This document shows, one piece after another, positions 1 to 6,583 of a stretch of 28,825 nucleotides of DNA. Both the position numbers and the translations under genes were made by a program. Position 1 is the first letter of the stretch. Every line of letters begins with the position of its first letter. Location: positions 2,408 to 31,232 of the forward strand of contig DCBP01000133.1 of the NCBI GenBank assembly GCA_002314055.1, written 5' to 3'. A model generated the notes under the pieces. That model saw only the letters and a program-made list of their open reading frames with translations. It was not told the DNA's origin and searched no databases. The stretch comes from Prevotella sp. UBA1104 (lineage in GTDB: Bacteria; Bacteroidota; Bacteroidia; Bacteroidales; Bacteroidaceae).

Positions 1-521
1 GCGCCGGTAACCTTGTCCTGCTGAACACCGAACTCCAGGGCGAGAGCCTGCTGCAGACGAGTAGAGTCGAGGGCAGCCAGAGAAGTGAGCTGGTTAGGCT
101 TCAAGCCAGAGTGGATAAGAGCAGTAAGGGCAGTAACGTCAGCCGGGTTGAAGATAACAACCACGTGCTCAACGTCCGGGCAGTATTTCTTGATGTTGTC
201 GCCGAACTCGGCAGCAATCTTGCAGTTGCCCTTCAGAAGGTCCTCGCGGGTCATGCCCTCCTTACGAGGAGCACCGCCAGAAGAGATGATATACTTAGCA
301 CCGGTGAAAGCCTCTTTAGGATCAACAGTGTAAGTAACATTAACGCCAGGGAAAGCGCACTGCTGGATTTCATCATATACGCCGTGTACACCTGGCTCAT
401 AGATATCATAAAGACAAACATTAGGAGTGAGTCCAAGCATGAGGACACTCTGTGCCATATTAGAACCGATCATACCGCCGGCACCGACGATAACAAGTTT
501 TTCGTTAGTTAAAAATTCCAT
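1..521 (-). CDS. mdh: Malate dehydrogenase, N-terminal 173 residues (cut by window edge)
   Basis: NAD-dependent malate dehydrogenase, interconverting malate and oxaloacetate; in Bacteroidales it serves the reductive branch of the TCA pathway toward succinate. The start is the ATG complementary to 519-521. Visible features are the Rossmann glycine motif GAGGMIGS (residues 13-20), an acidic residue at the end of strand two (D39 in CLYDIYEPG), the substrate-loop arginines R86 and R92, N125 in FNPAD, and R155 in LDSTR. The C-terminal half with the catalytic histidine lies outside the window. The sequence resembles the Bacteroides/Prevotella family with an N-terminal FLTNEKLVIVGA. It is transcribed divergently from the aminopeptidase gene, from its own promoter at 573-605. 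Family assignment is confident; kinetic or cofactor details are not visible. Confidence 0.95.
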   Translation of the reverse strand, partial: MEFLTNEKLVIVGAGGMIGSNMAQSVLMLGLTPNVCLYDIYEPGVHGVYDEIQQCAFPGVNVTYTVDPKEAFTGAKYIISSGGAPRKEGMTREDLLKGNCKIAAEFGDNIKKYCPDVEHVVVIFNPADVTALTALIHSGLKPNQLTSLAALDSTRLQQALALEFGVQQDKVTG

Positions 522-572
522 AGTTTTAAACGAGTTATTTTGTTTTTATTCTTCCTGTTCTTATTTTCACCG

Positions 573-605
573 CAAAGTTAGCAAAAAAAAGTTGATATCT
601 TGCAA
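573..605 (-). promoter_or_regulatory. Bacteroidota-type promoter of mdh
   Basis: Read on the minus strand, TTG (605-603) is followed after 22 bases by TAACTTTG (580-573), matching the -33/-7 signature of the Bacteroidota primary sigma factor. It leaves a leader of about 45 bases before the mdh start. Confidence 0.75.
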
Positions 606-621
606 CATAATTGCCTTATAA

Positions 622-653
622 TTTGTTATTAAATATGAAAAGAGATACCTTTG
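622..653 (+). promoter_or_regulatory. Bacteroidota-type promoter of the aminopeptidase gene
   Basis: TTTG (622-625), a 20-base spacer, then TACCTTTG (646-653): a full match to the consensus. It lies back to back with the mdh promoter in the 172-base divergent gap 522-693, so both genes are served from one short regulatory region. Confidence 0.85.
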
Positions 654-693
654 TAATATAGATTTTACAAATAATCAGAAAAACATCGACATT

Positions 694-2487
694 ATGGCAA
701 AGAATATAGCAGAAAGACTGGCTGCACTCCGCGAAGAGATGCGCCGCGAGAAGATAGATGCGTTCATCTTTCCGAGTACCGACCCGCATAACGGAGAGTA
801 CGTGCCCGACCACTGGAAGGGCAGGGAATGGATAAGCGGATTCAACGGCAGTGCCGGTACTGCCGTCGTTACCATGCACGGGGCGGCGCTATGGACGGAC
901 TCGCGATATTTCATTGCCGCCGAAGAGCAGTTACGCGGAACGGAGTTCCTGCTGATGAAGGAGCGCATGGAGGGAACGCCGAGTATTGCGGAATGGATAT
1001 GCCGGAAACTCGCGGTTGAGGGCGGCACGACGGTGGGGCTCGACGGATATGTGAACAGTGTTGCCGAGGTGGAGGCGCTTGCCGACGAACTGCGACGGGG
1101 CGGGGGACTGACGCTGCGCTCTAACTTCGACCCGCTGCAGAGGATATGGACCGACCGGTTGCCGGTGCCTGAAAACAAGGTGGAGATTCATCCCTTGGAG
1201 TATGCCGGCGAAACGGCAGAAAGTAAGCTCCGCCGTATCCGCGAGGCTCTCAGTCGTGCCGGAGCAGGAGGAATGCTCGTTTCGGCACTCGACGACATCG
1301 CGTGGACGCTGAACCTAAGGGGGACGGACGTACACTGCAATCCCGTGTTCGTTTCGTATCTGATAATCGACGGAGAGCAGACTACCCTATATATTAATAA
1401 GGTGAAACTTACGGCCGAGGTTGAGAAATATCTGCAAGGCATCGGAGTGAAGACCGACGACTACGAGAATGCCGCCGACGGACTGCGCCACTGCCAGTCG
1501 TATAGCATGCTGCTCGACCCGGCGGAGACAAACTACGAGATGTTCCGCTCGGCGCGTTGTCCGCAGGTGTTGCGCCTGCCGTCGCCCGTTCCGCAGATGA
1601 AAAGCGTGAAGAATGCCACGGAGATAAAAGGCTTCCGCCAGGCAATGCTCCGCGACGGAGTGGCAATGGTGAAATTCCTGCGCTGGCTGAAACCTGCCGT
1701 TGAGGCTGGCGGCGAGACGGAAATCAGCGTCGACAGGAAACTTACCTCGCTAAGGGCAGAGCAGCCGCTGTTCCGCGACATCTCTTTCGACACCATCGCT
1801 GCCTATCAGGAGCATGGAGCCATCGTTCATTACGAGGCGACACCGGATACCGACGTGCCGCTGAAGCCCGAAGGCTTCCTCTTGCTCGACAGCGGGGCGC
1901 AGTATGTCGATGGAACGACTGATATCACGCGAACCATTCCGCTCGGACCGGTAAGCGAGGAGCAGCGCCGCGTGTATACCCTCGTATTGAAAGGACATAT
2001 CCAGCTGGAGCTCTGCAAGTTTCCCGACGGGGCAAGCGGAACTCAGCTCGATGCCCTCGCCCGACAGGCGATGTGGCGCGAGGGCATGAACTTCATGCAC
2101 GGCACGGGACATGGAGTGGGGAGCTATCTCAACGTGCACGAGGGGCCTCACCAGATTCGACAGGAGTGGAAACCGGCTCCGCTCCGAAGCGGTATGACCG
2201 TAACCGACGAACCGGGACTGTATCTTGCCGGGCGCTTCGGCGTAAGGATAGAGAATACACTGATAATAGAAGACTATAAGGAGACGGAATTCGGAAAGTT
2301 CCTGAAGTTCGATTCGCTGACGCTATGTCCGATAGATACCGGCTGCGTAGACCTCGACATGCTTACGGCAGAGGAAGTGGAGTGGCTAAACAGTTATCAT
2401 AAAACGGTATACAGCAGCCTCTCTCCGTTGCTCGACGATGAGGAAGACCGCGAGTGGCTGCGGGAGGCATGCAAGGATTTTAAATAA
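694..2487 (+). CDS. pepP: Xaa-Pro aminopeptidase, long form (M24B)
   Basis: Cytosolic metallopeptidase that removes an N-terminal residue preceding proline. The 597-residue length and three-domain layout (two creatinase-like N-terminal domains, residues about 7-300, then the pita-bread catalytic domain, about 310-540, and a C-terminal extension) match the eukaryote-like aminopeptidase P1 form rather than the shorter E. coli type. Dinuclear metal ligands can be placed by spacing: D399 and D410 (LLDSGAQYVDGTTDITRT), H473 (HGTGHGVG), E506 (DEPG) and E520 (RIEN). The first ATG, 40 bases after the promoter -7 box, is used; there is no Shine-Dalgarno sequence, as usual in this phylum. It is monocistronic: rpsU downstream has its own promoter. 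The gene symbol is the generic one; some annotations use xaa-pro aminopeptidase without a symbol. Confidence 0.93.
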   Translation: MAKNIAERLAALREEMRREKIDAFIFPSTDPHNGEYVPDHWKGREWISGFNGSAGTAVVTMHGAALWTDSRYFIAAEEQLRGTEFLLMKERMEGTPSIAEWICRKLAVEGGTTVGLDGYVNSVAEVEALADELRRGGGLTLRSNFDPLQRIWTDRLPVPENKVEIHPLEYAGETAESKLRRIREALSRAGAGGMLVSALDDIAWTLNLRGTDVHCNPVFVSYLIIDGEQTTLYINKVKLTAEVEKYLQGIGVKTDDYENAADGLRHCQSYSMLLDPAETNYEMFRSARCPQVLRLPSPVPQMKSVKNATEIKGFRQAMLRDGVAMVKFLRWLKPAVEAGGETEISVDRKLTSLRAEQPLFRDISFDTIAAYQEHGAIVHYEATPDTDVPLKPEGFLLLDSGAQYVDGTTDITRTIPLGPVSEEQRRVYTLVLKGHIQLELCKFPDGASGTQLDALARQAMWREGMNFMHGTGHGVGSYLNVHEGPHQIRQEWKPAPLRSGMTVTDEPGLYLAGRFGVRIENTLIIEDYKETEFGKFLKFDSLTLCPIDTGCVDLDMLTAEEVEWLNSYHKTVYSSLSPLLDDEEDREWLREACKDFK

Positions 2488-2513
2488 GTTTTTACTGTTT
2501 TCTGCCAAAAAAC

Positions 2514-2544
2514 TTGCAAGTAAAGAAAAAATGGAGTAATTTTG
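2514..2544 (+). promoter_or_regulatory. Bacteroidota-type promoter of rpsU
   Basis: TTG (2514-2516), 20 bases, TAATTTTG (2537-2544). Transcription would begin near 2550, at a GCAGCCG sequence also found just after the tRNA-tuf promoter. It gives a leader of roughly 75 bases that contains the hairpin at 2551-2584. Confidence 0.8.
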
Positions 2545-2550
2545 CAGCCG

Positions 2551-2584
2551 CTTATCGGGAATTGTAGATACATCTCCCTATAAG
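2551..2584 (+). promoter_or_regulatory. Hairpin in the rpsU leader
   Basis: CTTATCGGGA (2551-2560) pairs with TCCCTATAAG (2575-2584), ten positions with one C-U mismatch, around a 14-base loop that itself contains TGTA/TACA. It begins within a few bases of the predicted transcription start. No T tract follows, so it is not a terminator; it could stabilise the transcript or regulate bS21 synthesis. Function is inferred only from position. Confidence 0.45.
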
Positions 2585-2626
2585 ACAAACAATTATGTAT
2601 AACTAAAAATAAAAAATTAAGAAAAA

Positions 2627-2818
2627 ATGATTATTGTACCAGTTAAGGAAGGCGAGAACATCGAAAGAGCCTTGAAGAAGTTCAAGAGAAAATTTGAGAA
2701 GACAGGTGTAGTTAAGGAGCTCCGCGCACGTCAGCAGTTCGACAAGCCATCTGTACTCAAAAGACTCAAGATGGAGCGCGCTATCTACGTACAGAAACTG
2801 AGAGACGCTGAGGAATAA
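2627..2818 (+). CDS. rpsU: Small ribosomal subunit protein bS21
   Basis: 63-residue basic protein of the small subunit, recognisable by the N-terminal MIIVPVKEGENIERALKKFK and the internal RKFEKTGVVKELR, typical of Bacteroidota bS21 (E. coli S21 is 71). In this phylum bS21, with bS18 and bS6, lines the pocket that sequesters the 3' end of 16S rRNA, which is why these bacteria do not rely on Shine-Dalgarno pairing (established from Flavobacterium ribosome work). The 20 bases before the ATG are almost pure A/T with no SD, unlike the SD-bearing rpsU described in Flavobacterium. Own promoter; followed at once by a structured non-coding region ending in a strong terminator. Confidence 0.95.
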   Translation: MIIVPVKEGENIERALKKFKRKFEKTGVVKELRARQQFDKPSVLKRLKMERAIYVQKLRDAEE

Positions 2819-2836
2819 GCCTTATTCCATACTTTA

Positions 2837-3013
2837 CGGCAGGGATGCCGGGCGTTTTCATTACAAGAAGTAATAACAATTCTTTTGTAACAGGAGGTGT
2901 ACTTAGGTAAATAATCAAAAGAATATTTTAGGCGTCGAGGCGTAGCGCTATGCCGAGATTCCGACAGAGATGATACATTCGCATTATAGAAATGCTGGTG
3001 TATCATCTTTTTT
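2837..3013 (+). ncRNA. Candidate structured RNA downstream of rpsU, with an SD octamer in a loop
   Basis: No coding frame is credible between the rpsU stop (2818) and the terminator, yet four helices can be drawn: CGGCA/TGCCG with GGGA loop (2837-2850); ATTCTTTTG (2879-2887) with CAAAAGAAT (2916-2924), perfect nine pairs; GGCGTA/TATGCC (2939-2954) enclosed by GTCG/CGAC (2934-2937, 2962-2965); and the terminator stem (2969-3007). The loop of helix two holds AGGAGGTG (2892-2899), a perfect complement of the CACCUCCU end of 16S rRNA, with no usable start codon 4-12 bases downstream beyond a five-codon GTG frame. It could be the rpsU 3' UTR or a separately processed small RNA; no independent promoter was found. 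It is called as a candidate from structure alone. Confidence 0.4.
2969..3013 (+). terminator. Intrinsic terminator after rpsU and its downstream RNA
   Basis: Arms 2969-2985 and 2991-3007 form 17 positions with one mismatch and two G-U pairs around a five-base loop, followed directly by six T (3008-3013). It is the strongest classical terminator in the first 5 kb. Confidence 0.85.
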
Positions 3014-3070
3014 ATGTATATACCTTATATAATAATATATATTATAAGAGTCATTCTTCTGGTTGTTTAG

Positions 3071-3188
3071 GGTGTGAGGGGTGTGAGATTACCCCTCACA
3101 CTATCCCTCACACCTCAAGGCGTTGACAGTTAAGACGTTATCCGGAAGTGTGAGGGTGTGAGGGTAAAAACAGAAAAAACTTTTTTTT
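3071..3188 (+). repeat. GTGTGAGGG element, copy A
   Basis: Two forward GTGTGAGGG-type units, then two reverse CCCTCACAC units (3093-3113), a 33-base core of unique sequence, two forward units (GTGTGAGGGTGTGAGGG, about 3148-3164), then an A-rich stretch and AAAAAACTTTTTTTT ending at 3188. The first forward and the reverse cluster can form an 11-base-pair hairpin (GTGTGAGGGGT with ACCCCTCACAC, loop GTGAGATT). 23 bases (3093-3115) are identical to copy B, while the core differs from copies B and C. It lies between the rpsU terminator and the recombinase promoter. Class unknown: REP-like or MITE-like dispersed intergenic element. Confidence 0.75.
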
Positions 3189-3239
3189 ATTTCCATTTTA
3201 TGTTTGAAAGCAGAAAACGGAAAAAAACAGTTCGTTTTT

Positions 3240-3270
3240 TTTGCCGTTTACAGAAAAATAAGTATTTTCG
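3240..3270 (+). promoter_or_regulatory. Bacteroidota-type promoter of the recombinase gene
   Basis: TTTG (3240-3243), 19 bases, TATTTTCG (3263-3270), one mismatch to TAnnTTTG. The -7 box ends 29 bases before the start codon at 3300. The region between copy A and this promoter (3189-3239) is A/T-rich with no other signal. Confidence 0.65.
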
Positions 3271-3299
3271 TGGCGTAAATAAGAATAAACACACGGAGA

Positions 3300-4181
3300 A
3301 TGGTAAAACGGTTCATTGACTATCTGAGGTACGAAAGGAACTACTCAAAAAAAACAATTCTCGAGTATCAGGCAGATCTCGCAGACTTCGAGGAGTTCTT
3401 TAAAAAAACAGACCAGAATCTGACATGGCAGAATGTTGATGGCGACATAATCCGTATGTGGATGGAGGAAATGATGGACCGCGGCTGCACGGCGCGAACC
3501 GTGAACCGAAGGTTGAGCGCAGTAAGGTCGCTGTATAAATTCCTGTTGGCACACGGATTCGTGGATAAAGACCCGGCGAGAGCCATTATCGGACCGAAAA
3601 GCGAAAAACCGCTGCCGACGTTCGTAAAAGAAGACGATATGCAGAGAATACTCGATCCAACGATGTGGAACATGAGCGATTTCGAGAATGTATGCGAAAG
3701 AATACTGATACTCGTGTTTTATGAAACGGGAATGAGAGTCTCGGAACTCGTGTCGCTCACGGATGATATGGTGGATTTCGTCAATATGCAGCTGAAAGTA
3801 ACCGGAAAGCGAAACAAACAGCGCATAATACCTTTCGGGGAGGAAATGAAAAATGAACTCCTATATTATATAAAGGTAAGAAACGAAAGCGTGGTAAGGC
3901 ACGACGGATACCTCTTCGTCAACAAAAAAGGTTTCAGGCTCAACAGAAGAGCAGTGGAATACAGGGTCGAGAAAAACCTCTCCAGGGTGTGTACCCAGAA
4001 AAAACGGTCGCCACACGTACTGCGGCATACATTCGCCACGGCAATGCTGAATCACGGCGCCGGACTCGAGAGCGTACAGAAACTTCTCGGTCATGAGAGC
4101 GTGGCGACAACAGAAATATATACGCATACGACATTCGAAAAACTAAAAGAAATATATAAAACCGCACATCCGCGGGAATAA
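3300..4181 (+). CDS. xerC: Tyrosine recombinase, XerC/XerD type
   Basis: 293-residue site-specific recombinase expected to act with a partner at the chromosomal dif site to resolve dimers. The N-terminal SAM-like DNA-binding domain spans about residues 1-85 and the catalytic domain about 105-285. The catalytic set is complete: R146 (ETGMRVSEL), K170 (VTGK), H239 and R242 (HVLRHTFA), H265 (LLGH) and the nucleophile Y274 (EIYTHT). Length and the absence of an extra N-terminal arm domain favour a housekeeping Xer over a conjugative-transposon integrase, and hpf follows 25 bases later in a probable two-gene operon. XerC versus XerD cannot be settled from this sequence alone; the partner gene is not in the window. 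Copy A of the GTGTGAGGG element sits about 110 bases upstream. Confidence 0.88.
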   Translation: MVKRFIDYLRYERNYSKKTILEYQADLADFEEFFKKTDQNLTWQNVDGDIIRMWMEEMMDRGCTARTVNRRLSAVRSLYKFLLAHGFVDKDPARAIIGPKSEKPLPTFVKEDDMQRILDPTMWNMSDFENVCERILILVFYETGMRVSELVSLTDDMVDFVNMQLKVTGKRNKQRIIPFGEEMKNELLYYIKVRNESVVRHDGYLFVNKKGFRLNRRAVEYRVEKNLSRVCTQKKRSPHVLRHTFATAMLNHGAGLESVQKLLGHESVATTEIYTHTTFEKLKEIYKTAHPRE

Positions 4182-4193
4182 CCTTATAAAAAT

Positions 4194-4198
4194 AGGAG
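4194..4198 (+). promoter_or_regulatory. Shine-Dalgarno-like AGGAG before hpf
   Basis: AGGAG lies eight bases before the hpf ATG, at ideal spacing. It is listed because Bacteroidota genes normally lack such sites and most other starts in this window do lack them. Confidence 0.5.
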
Positions 4199-4206
4199 AT
4201 AAAACT

Positions 4207-4506
4207 ATGGAGATTAAAATTCAGTCAATCCACTTCGACGCAACAGAACAGTTGAAGGCGTTCATCGAGAAAAAAGTAGAAAAGTTGGCAAAGACTTGTG
4301 AGGATATACAAAATACAGAAGTGCAACTCAAGGTCGTAAAGCCTGCAACAGCCCTGAACAAGGAGGCAAGCCTCAGTGTTACAGTGCCTGGAACGAAACT
4401 TTTTGTAGAAAAAACATGCGACACTTTTGAGGAGGCAATCGACCTCTGTGTGGACTCTATGAGGGTTCAATTGACCAAATTCAAAGAAAAAATGCGAGAA
4501 AATTAA
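4207..4506 (+). CDS. hpf: Ribosome hibernation promoting factor, short form
   Basis: 99-residue protein of the HPF/RaiA family that binds the decoding region of the small subunit and promotes inactive ribosome dimers or protects stored ribosomes in stationary phase. It starts MEIKIQSIHFDATEQLKAFI and has the family's beta-alpha-beta-beta-beta-alpha pattern, with a C-terminal helix containing SMRVQLTKFKEK. It lacks the C-terminal extension of the long form, so dimerisation would need a separate partner or may not occur. It follows xerC by 25 bases and is probably co-transcribed; the tRNA-tuf promoter begins only 18 bases after its stop codon. An AGGAG precedes the start. Confidence 0.92.
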   Translation: MEIKIQSIHFDATEQLKAFIEKKVEKLAKTCEDIQNTEVQLKVVKPATALNKEASLSVTVPGTKLFVEKTCDTFEEAIDLCVDSMRVQLTKFKEKMREN

Positions 4507-4523
4507 AAAAAAACGCGAAAAGT

Positions 4524-4554
4524 TTTGGTAGTTTAAAAATAATGCGTACCTTTG
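4524..4554 (+). promoter_or_regulatory. Main promoter of the tRNA-tuf superoperon
   Basis: TTTG (4524-4527), 19 bases, TACCTTTG (4547-4554): full consensus. It is the only strong promoter match I found upstream of tuf, consistent with high expression of the four tRNAs and EF-Tu. The first transcribed bases are again GCAGCCG. Confidence 0.85.
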
Positions 4555-4601
4555 CAGCCGTGTTCAAGACACATCCTCTGAGACAGCGCCAATACGGCTG
4601 C
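4554..4601 (+). promoter_or_regulatory. Leader stem before the first tRNA
   Basis: GCAGCCGT (4554-4561) pairs perfectly with ACGGCTGC (4594-4601), and a competing GTGT/ACAC hairpin (4560-4572) overlaps it. The stem closes eight bases before tRNA-Thr and may guide 5' processing of the polycistronic transcript. Role inferred. Confidence 0.4.
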
Positions 4602-4609
4602 AAGGTCTT

Positions 4610-4683
4610 GCCTCTTTAGCTCAGTTGGCCAGAGCACGTGATTTGTAATCTCGGGGTCGTTGGTTCGAATCCGACAAGAGGCT
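4610..4683 (+). tRNA. tRNA-Thr (anticodon TGT)
   Basis: Acceptor GCCTCTT pairs with AAGAGGC, D-loop sequence AGCTCAGTTGG is present, anticodon loop TTTGTAA carries TGT, and the T arm contains GGTTCGAATCC. The anticodon stem has one T-T mismatch. The 3' CCA is not encoded (T discriminator followed by CAAC), so the end must be added by the cca product at 22036. Confidence 0.95.
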
Positions 4684-4716
4684 CAACAAAACGGGGATGT
4701 GAAAAGAAAACACAAC

Positions 4717-4799
4717 GGGTGGTTACCAGAGTGGCCAAATGGGGCAGACTGTAAATCTGCTGTCTTTCGACTTCGGTGGTTCGAATCCATCACCACCCA
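4717..4799 (+). tRNA. tRNA-Tyr (anticodon GTA)
   Basis: Class II tRNA with a long variable arm, 83 bases. Acceptor GGGTGGT pairs with ACCACCC, anticodon loop CTGTAAA carries GTA, T arm GGTTCGAATCC. CCA is not encoded. Second gene of the tRNA cluster upstream of tuf. Confidence 0.95.
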
Positions 4800-4814
4800 C
4801 TTCAGTAGAGTTTT

Positions 4815-4887
4815 GCGGAAATAGCTCAGTTGATAGAGCACTAGCCTTCCAAGCTGGGGGTCGCGGGTTTGAGCCCCGTTTTCCGCT
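4815..4887 (+). tRNA. tRNA-Gly (anticodon TCC)
   Basis: Acceptor GCGGAAA pairs with TTTCCGC apart from the T discriminator at 4887; anticodon stem CTAGC/GCTGG with loop CTTCCAA carries TCC; T loop GTTTGAGCC. CCA is not encoded. It occupies the glyT position of the E. coli tufB cluster. Confidence 0.94.
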
Positions 4888-4893
4888 CTCGCT

Positions 4894-4965
<72 letters not shown>

Positions 4966-5043
4966 CTACGGCTTTTTTATTTTATATAGGAAGCACGAAT
5001 AACACAGTAAATTCATTAATAAATAATAAACTAAAGAAAAGCT

Positions 5044-6237
5044 ATGGCTAAAGAGACATTCGTACGTACCAAACCACATGTAAACATTGGTACTATTGGT
5101 CACGTAGACCACGGTAAGACAACTCTGACAGCTGCCATCTCAAAGGTTCTCAGCGAGAAGGGTTTTGGTTCAGAGGAGATTAAGTCTTTCGATCAGATCG
5201 ATAACGCTCCTGAGGAGAAAGAGCGTGGTATTACTATCAACACTGCTCACATCGAGTATGAGACAGCTAACCGTCACTATGCACACGTTGACTGTCCGGG
5301 ACACGCCGACTACGTGAAGAACATGGTTACTGGTGCTGCTCAGATGGATGGTGCTATCATCGTAGTTGCTGCTACTGATGGTCCTATGCCTCAGACACGT
5401 GAGCACGTGCTTCTCGCTCGCCAGGTAAACGTTCCTCGCTTGGTTGTATTCCTGAACAAGTGTGATATGGTTGAGGATGAGGAGATGCTTGAGCTCGTTG
5501 AAATGGAGATGCGTGAGCTTCTTGATCAGTATGATTACGATGGCGACAATACTCCTATCATCCGCGGTTCTGCTCTTGGTGCACTGAACGGTGTTGCTAA
5601 GTGGGAAGACAAGATTATGGAGCTTATGGATGCTGTTGATAACTGGATTCCACTGCCTCCACGTGACTTGGATAAGCCATTCTTGATGCCTGTTGAGGAC
5701 GTATTCTCAATCACTGGTCGTGGTACTGTTGCTACTGGTCGTATCGAGACTGGTCGTGTTAAGGTTGGCGACGAGGTTGAGCTGCTCGGTCTTGGCGAGG
5801 ACAAGAAGTCAGTTGTTACTGGCGTTGAGATGTTCCGTAAGATCCTTGACGAGGGTGAAGCTGGTGATAACGTAGGTCTGTTGCTTCGTGGTATCGACAA
5901 AGCTGAGATCAAGCGTGGTATGGTTCTCTGTCACCCAGGACAGATCAAGCCTTACAAGAAGTTCAAGGCTCAGATCTACGTTCTGAAGAAAGAGGAAGGT
6001 GGACGTCACACTCCATTCGGTAACAAGTATCGTCCTCAGTTCTATCTCCGTACTATGGACTGTACAGGTGAGATCTCTCTTCCAGAGGGAGTTGAGATGG
6101 TAATGCCTGGTGATAACGTTACTATCACTGTAGATTTGATTTACGCTGTTGCTCTGAACGTTGGTCTGCGTTTCGCTATCCGCGAGGGTGGTCGTACCGT
6201 AGGTGCTGGTCAGATCACAGAGATTATCGACGATTAA
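5044..6237 (+). CDS. tuf: Elongation factor Tu
   Basis: GTPase that delivers aminoacyl-tRNA to the ribosome. The 397-residue length is standard. G-domain motifs are complete: GHVDHGKT (residues 19-26), DCPGH (83-87, with catalytic H87), NKCD (138-141) and SAL (176-178); domains 2 and 3 follow to the end (ITEIID). Codon use is strongly restricted (GGT, CGT, GCT, GTT), as expected for a very highly expressed gene. It sits in the conserved order tRNA-Thr-Tyr-Gly-Thr-tuf-tRNA-Trp-secE-nusG, the equivalent of E. coli tufB. Start: ATG after AAAGAAAAGCT, without SD. Confidence 0.99.
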   Translation: MAKETFVRTKPHVNIGTIGHVDHGKTTLTAAISKVLSEKGFGSEEIKSFDQIDNAPEEKERGITINTAHIEYETANRHYAHVDCPGHADYVKNMVTGAAQMDGAIIVVAATDGPMPQTREHVLLARQVNVPRLVVFLNKCDMVEDEEMLELVEMEMRELLDQYDYDGDNTPIIRGSALGALNGVAKWEDKIMELMDAVDNWIPLPPRDLDKPFLMPVEDVFSITGRGTVATGRIETGRVKVGDEVELLGLGEDKKSVVTGVEMFRKILDEGEAGDNVGLLLRGIDKAEIKRGMVLCHPGQIKPYKKFKAQIYVLKKEEGGRHTPFGNKYRPQFYLRTMDCTGEISLPEGVEMVMPGDNVTITVDLIYAVALNVGLRFAIREGGRTVGAGQITEIIDD

Positions 6238-6258
6238 TTCTTAGATAATTATATATTT

Positions 6259-6286
6259 GGGTTCCGCATGGAACATTGCGGAACCC
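6259..6286 (+). terminator. Hairpin after tuf (attenuator or processing site)
   Basis: GGGTTCCGC (6259-6267) pairs perfectly with GCGGAACCC (6278-6286), loop of ten. The tail GTCTTTA is a poor T tract and tRNA-Trp begins seven bases later, so partial termination or an RNA-processing boundary is more likely than full termination. Confidence 0.5.
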
Positions 6287-6292
6287 GTCTTT

Positions 6293-6365
6293 ACGGGAAT
6301 AGCTCAGTTGGTAGAGCACTGGTCTCCAAAACCAGGTGTCGGGAGTTCGAGCCTCTCTTCCCGTG
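6293..6365 (+). tRNA. tRNA-Trp (anticodon CCA)
   Basis: Acceptor ACGGGAA pairs with TTCCCGT, G discriminator, anticodon stem CTGGT/ACCAG with loop CTCCAAA carries CCA, T arm GAGTTCGAGCC. The 3' CCA end is not encoded. Its place between tuf and secE is conserved in many phyla. Confidence 0.96.
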
Positions 6366-6379
6366 CTAAATCAATAATT

Positions 6380-6571
6380 ATGTTTAAGAAGTTTGCAAAT
6401 TATTGCAAGTGTTGTTACGACGAACTTGCGCATAAAACTACTTGGCCGACGCGGGGTGAGTTGACTCACAGTGCTATGGTTGTATTATCTGCTTCCTTAG
6501 TCATAGCCATTGTAGTCTTCATCATGGACTCTGCGTTTAGCTTTGTCATGAGTACGGTTTATCCTAACTAA
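6380..6571 (+). CDS. secE: Preprotein translocase subunit SecE
   Basis: 63-residue single-span form of SecE, a clamp-like partner of SecY in the inner-membrane Sec channel. The conserved amphipathic stretch ELAHKTTWPTRGEL (15-28) precedes one transmembrane helix (about 31-51). I chose the ATG at 6380 because the reading frame further upstream runs through tRNA-Trp and because MFKKFANY gives the expected length. The gene starts 14 bases after the tRNA and ends 12 bases before nusG. Confidence 0.95.
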   Translation: MFKKFANYCKCCYDELAHKTTWPTRGELTHSAMVVLSASLVIAIVVFIMDSAFSFVMSTVYPN

Positions 6572-6583
6572 TCGTTTGAGAAA

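Noticed and set aside
2486..2515. AAGTTTTT/AAAAACTT inverted repeat after the aminopeptidase gene as terminator
   Set aside because: The stem has one G-C pair only and overlaps the rpsU -33 element; too weak to call.
2897..2914. Tiny GTG-started frame of five codons after AGGAGG downstream of rpsU
   Set aside because: The GTG overlaps the SD-like sequence itself, so it cannot be the start served by it, and the frame is too short to support as a gene.
3071..3188. Copy A as a dif or attachment site for the nearby Xer recombinase
   Set aside because: It lacks the form of a dif site (two 11-base arms around a 6-base centre), and other copies lie far from any recombinase gene.
6252..6259. TATATTTG upstream of tRNA-Trp as a second promoter
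   Set aside because: It fits the -7 consensus but no TTG or TTTG lies 19-22 bases upstream, and the next bases form the tuf hairpin; A/T-rich DNA gives such matches by chance.
6257..6379. Upstream extension of the secE frame to an earlier ATG
   Set aside because: It would translate the tuf hairpin and tRNA-Trp; the ATG at 6380 gives the usual SecE length and N-terminus.
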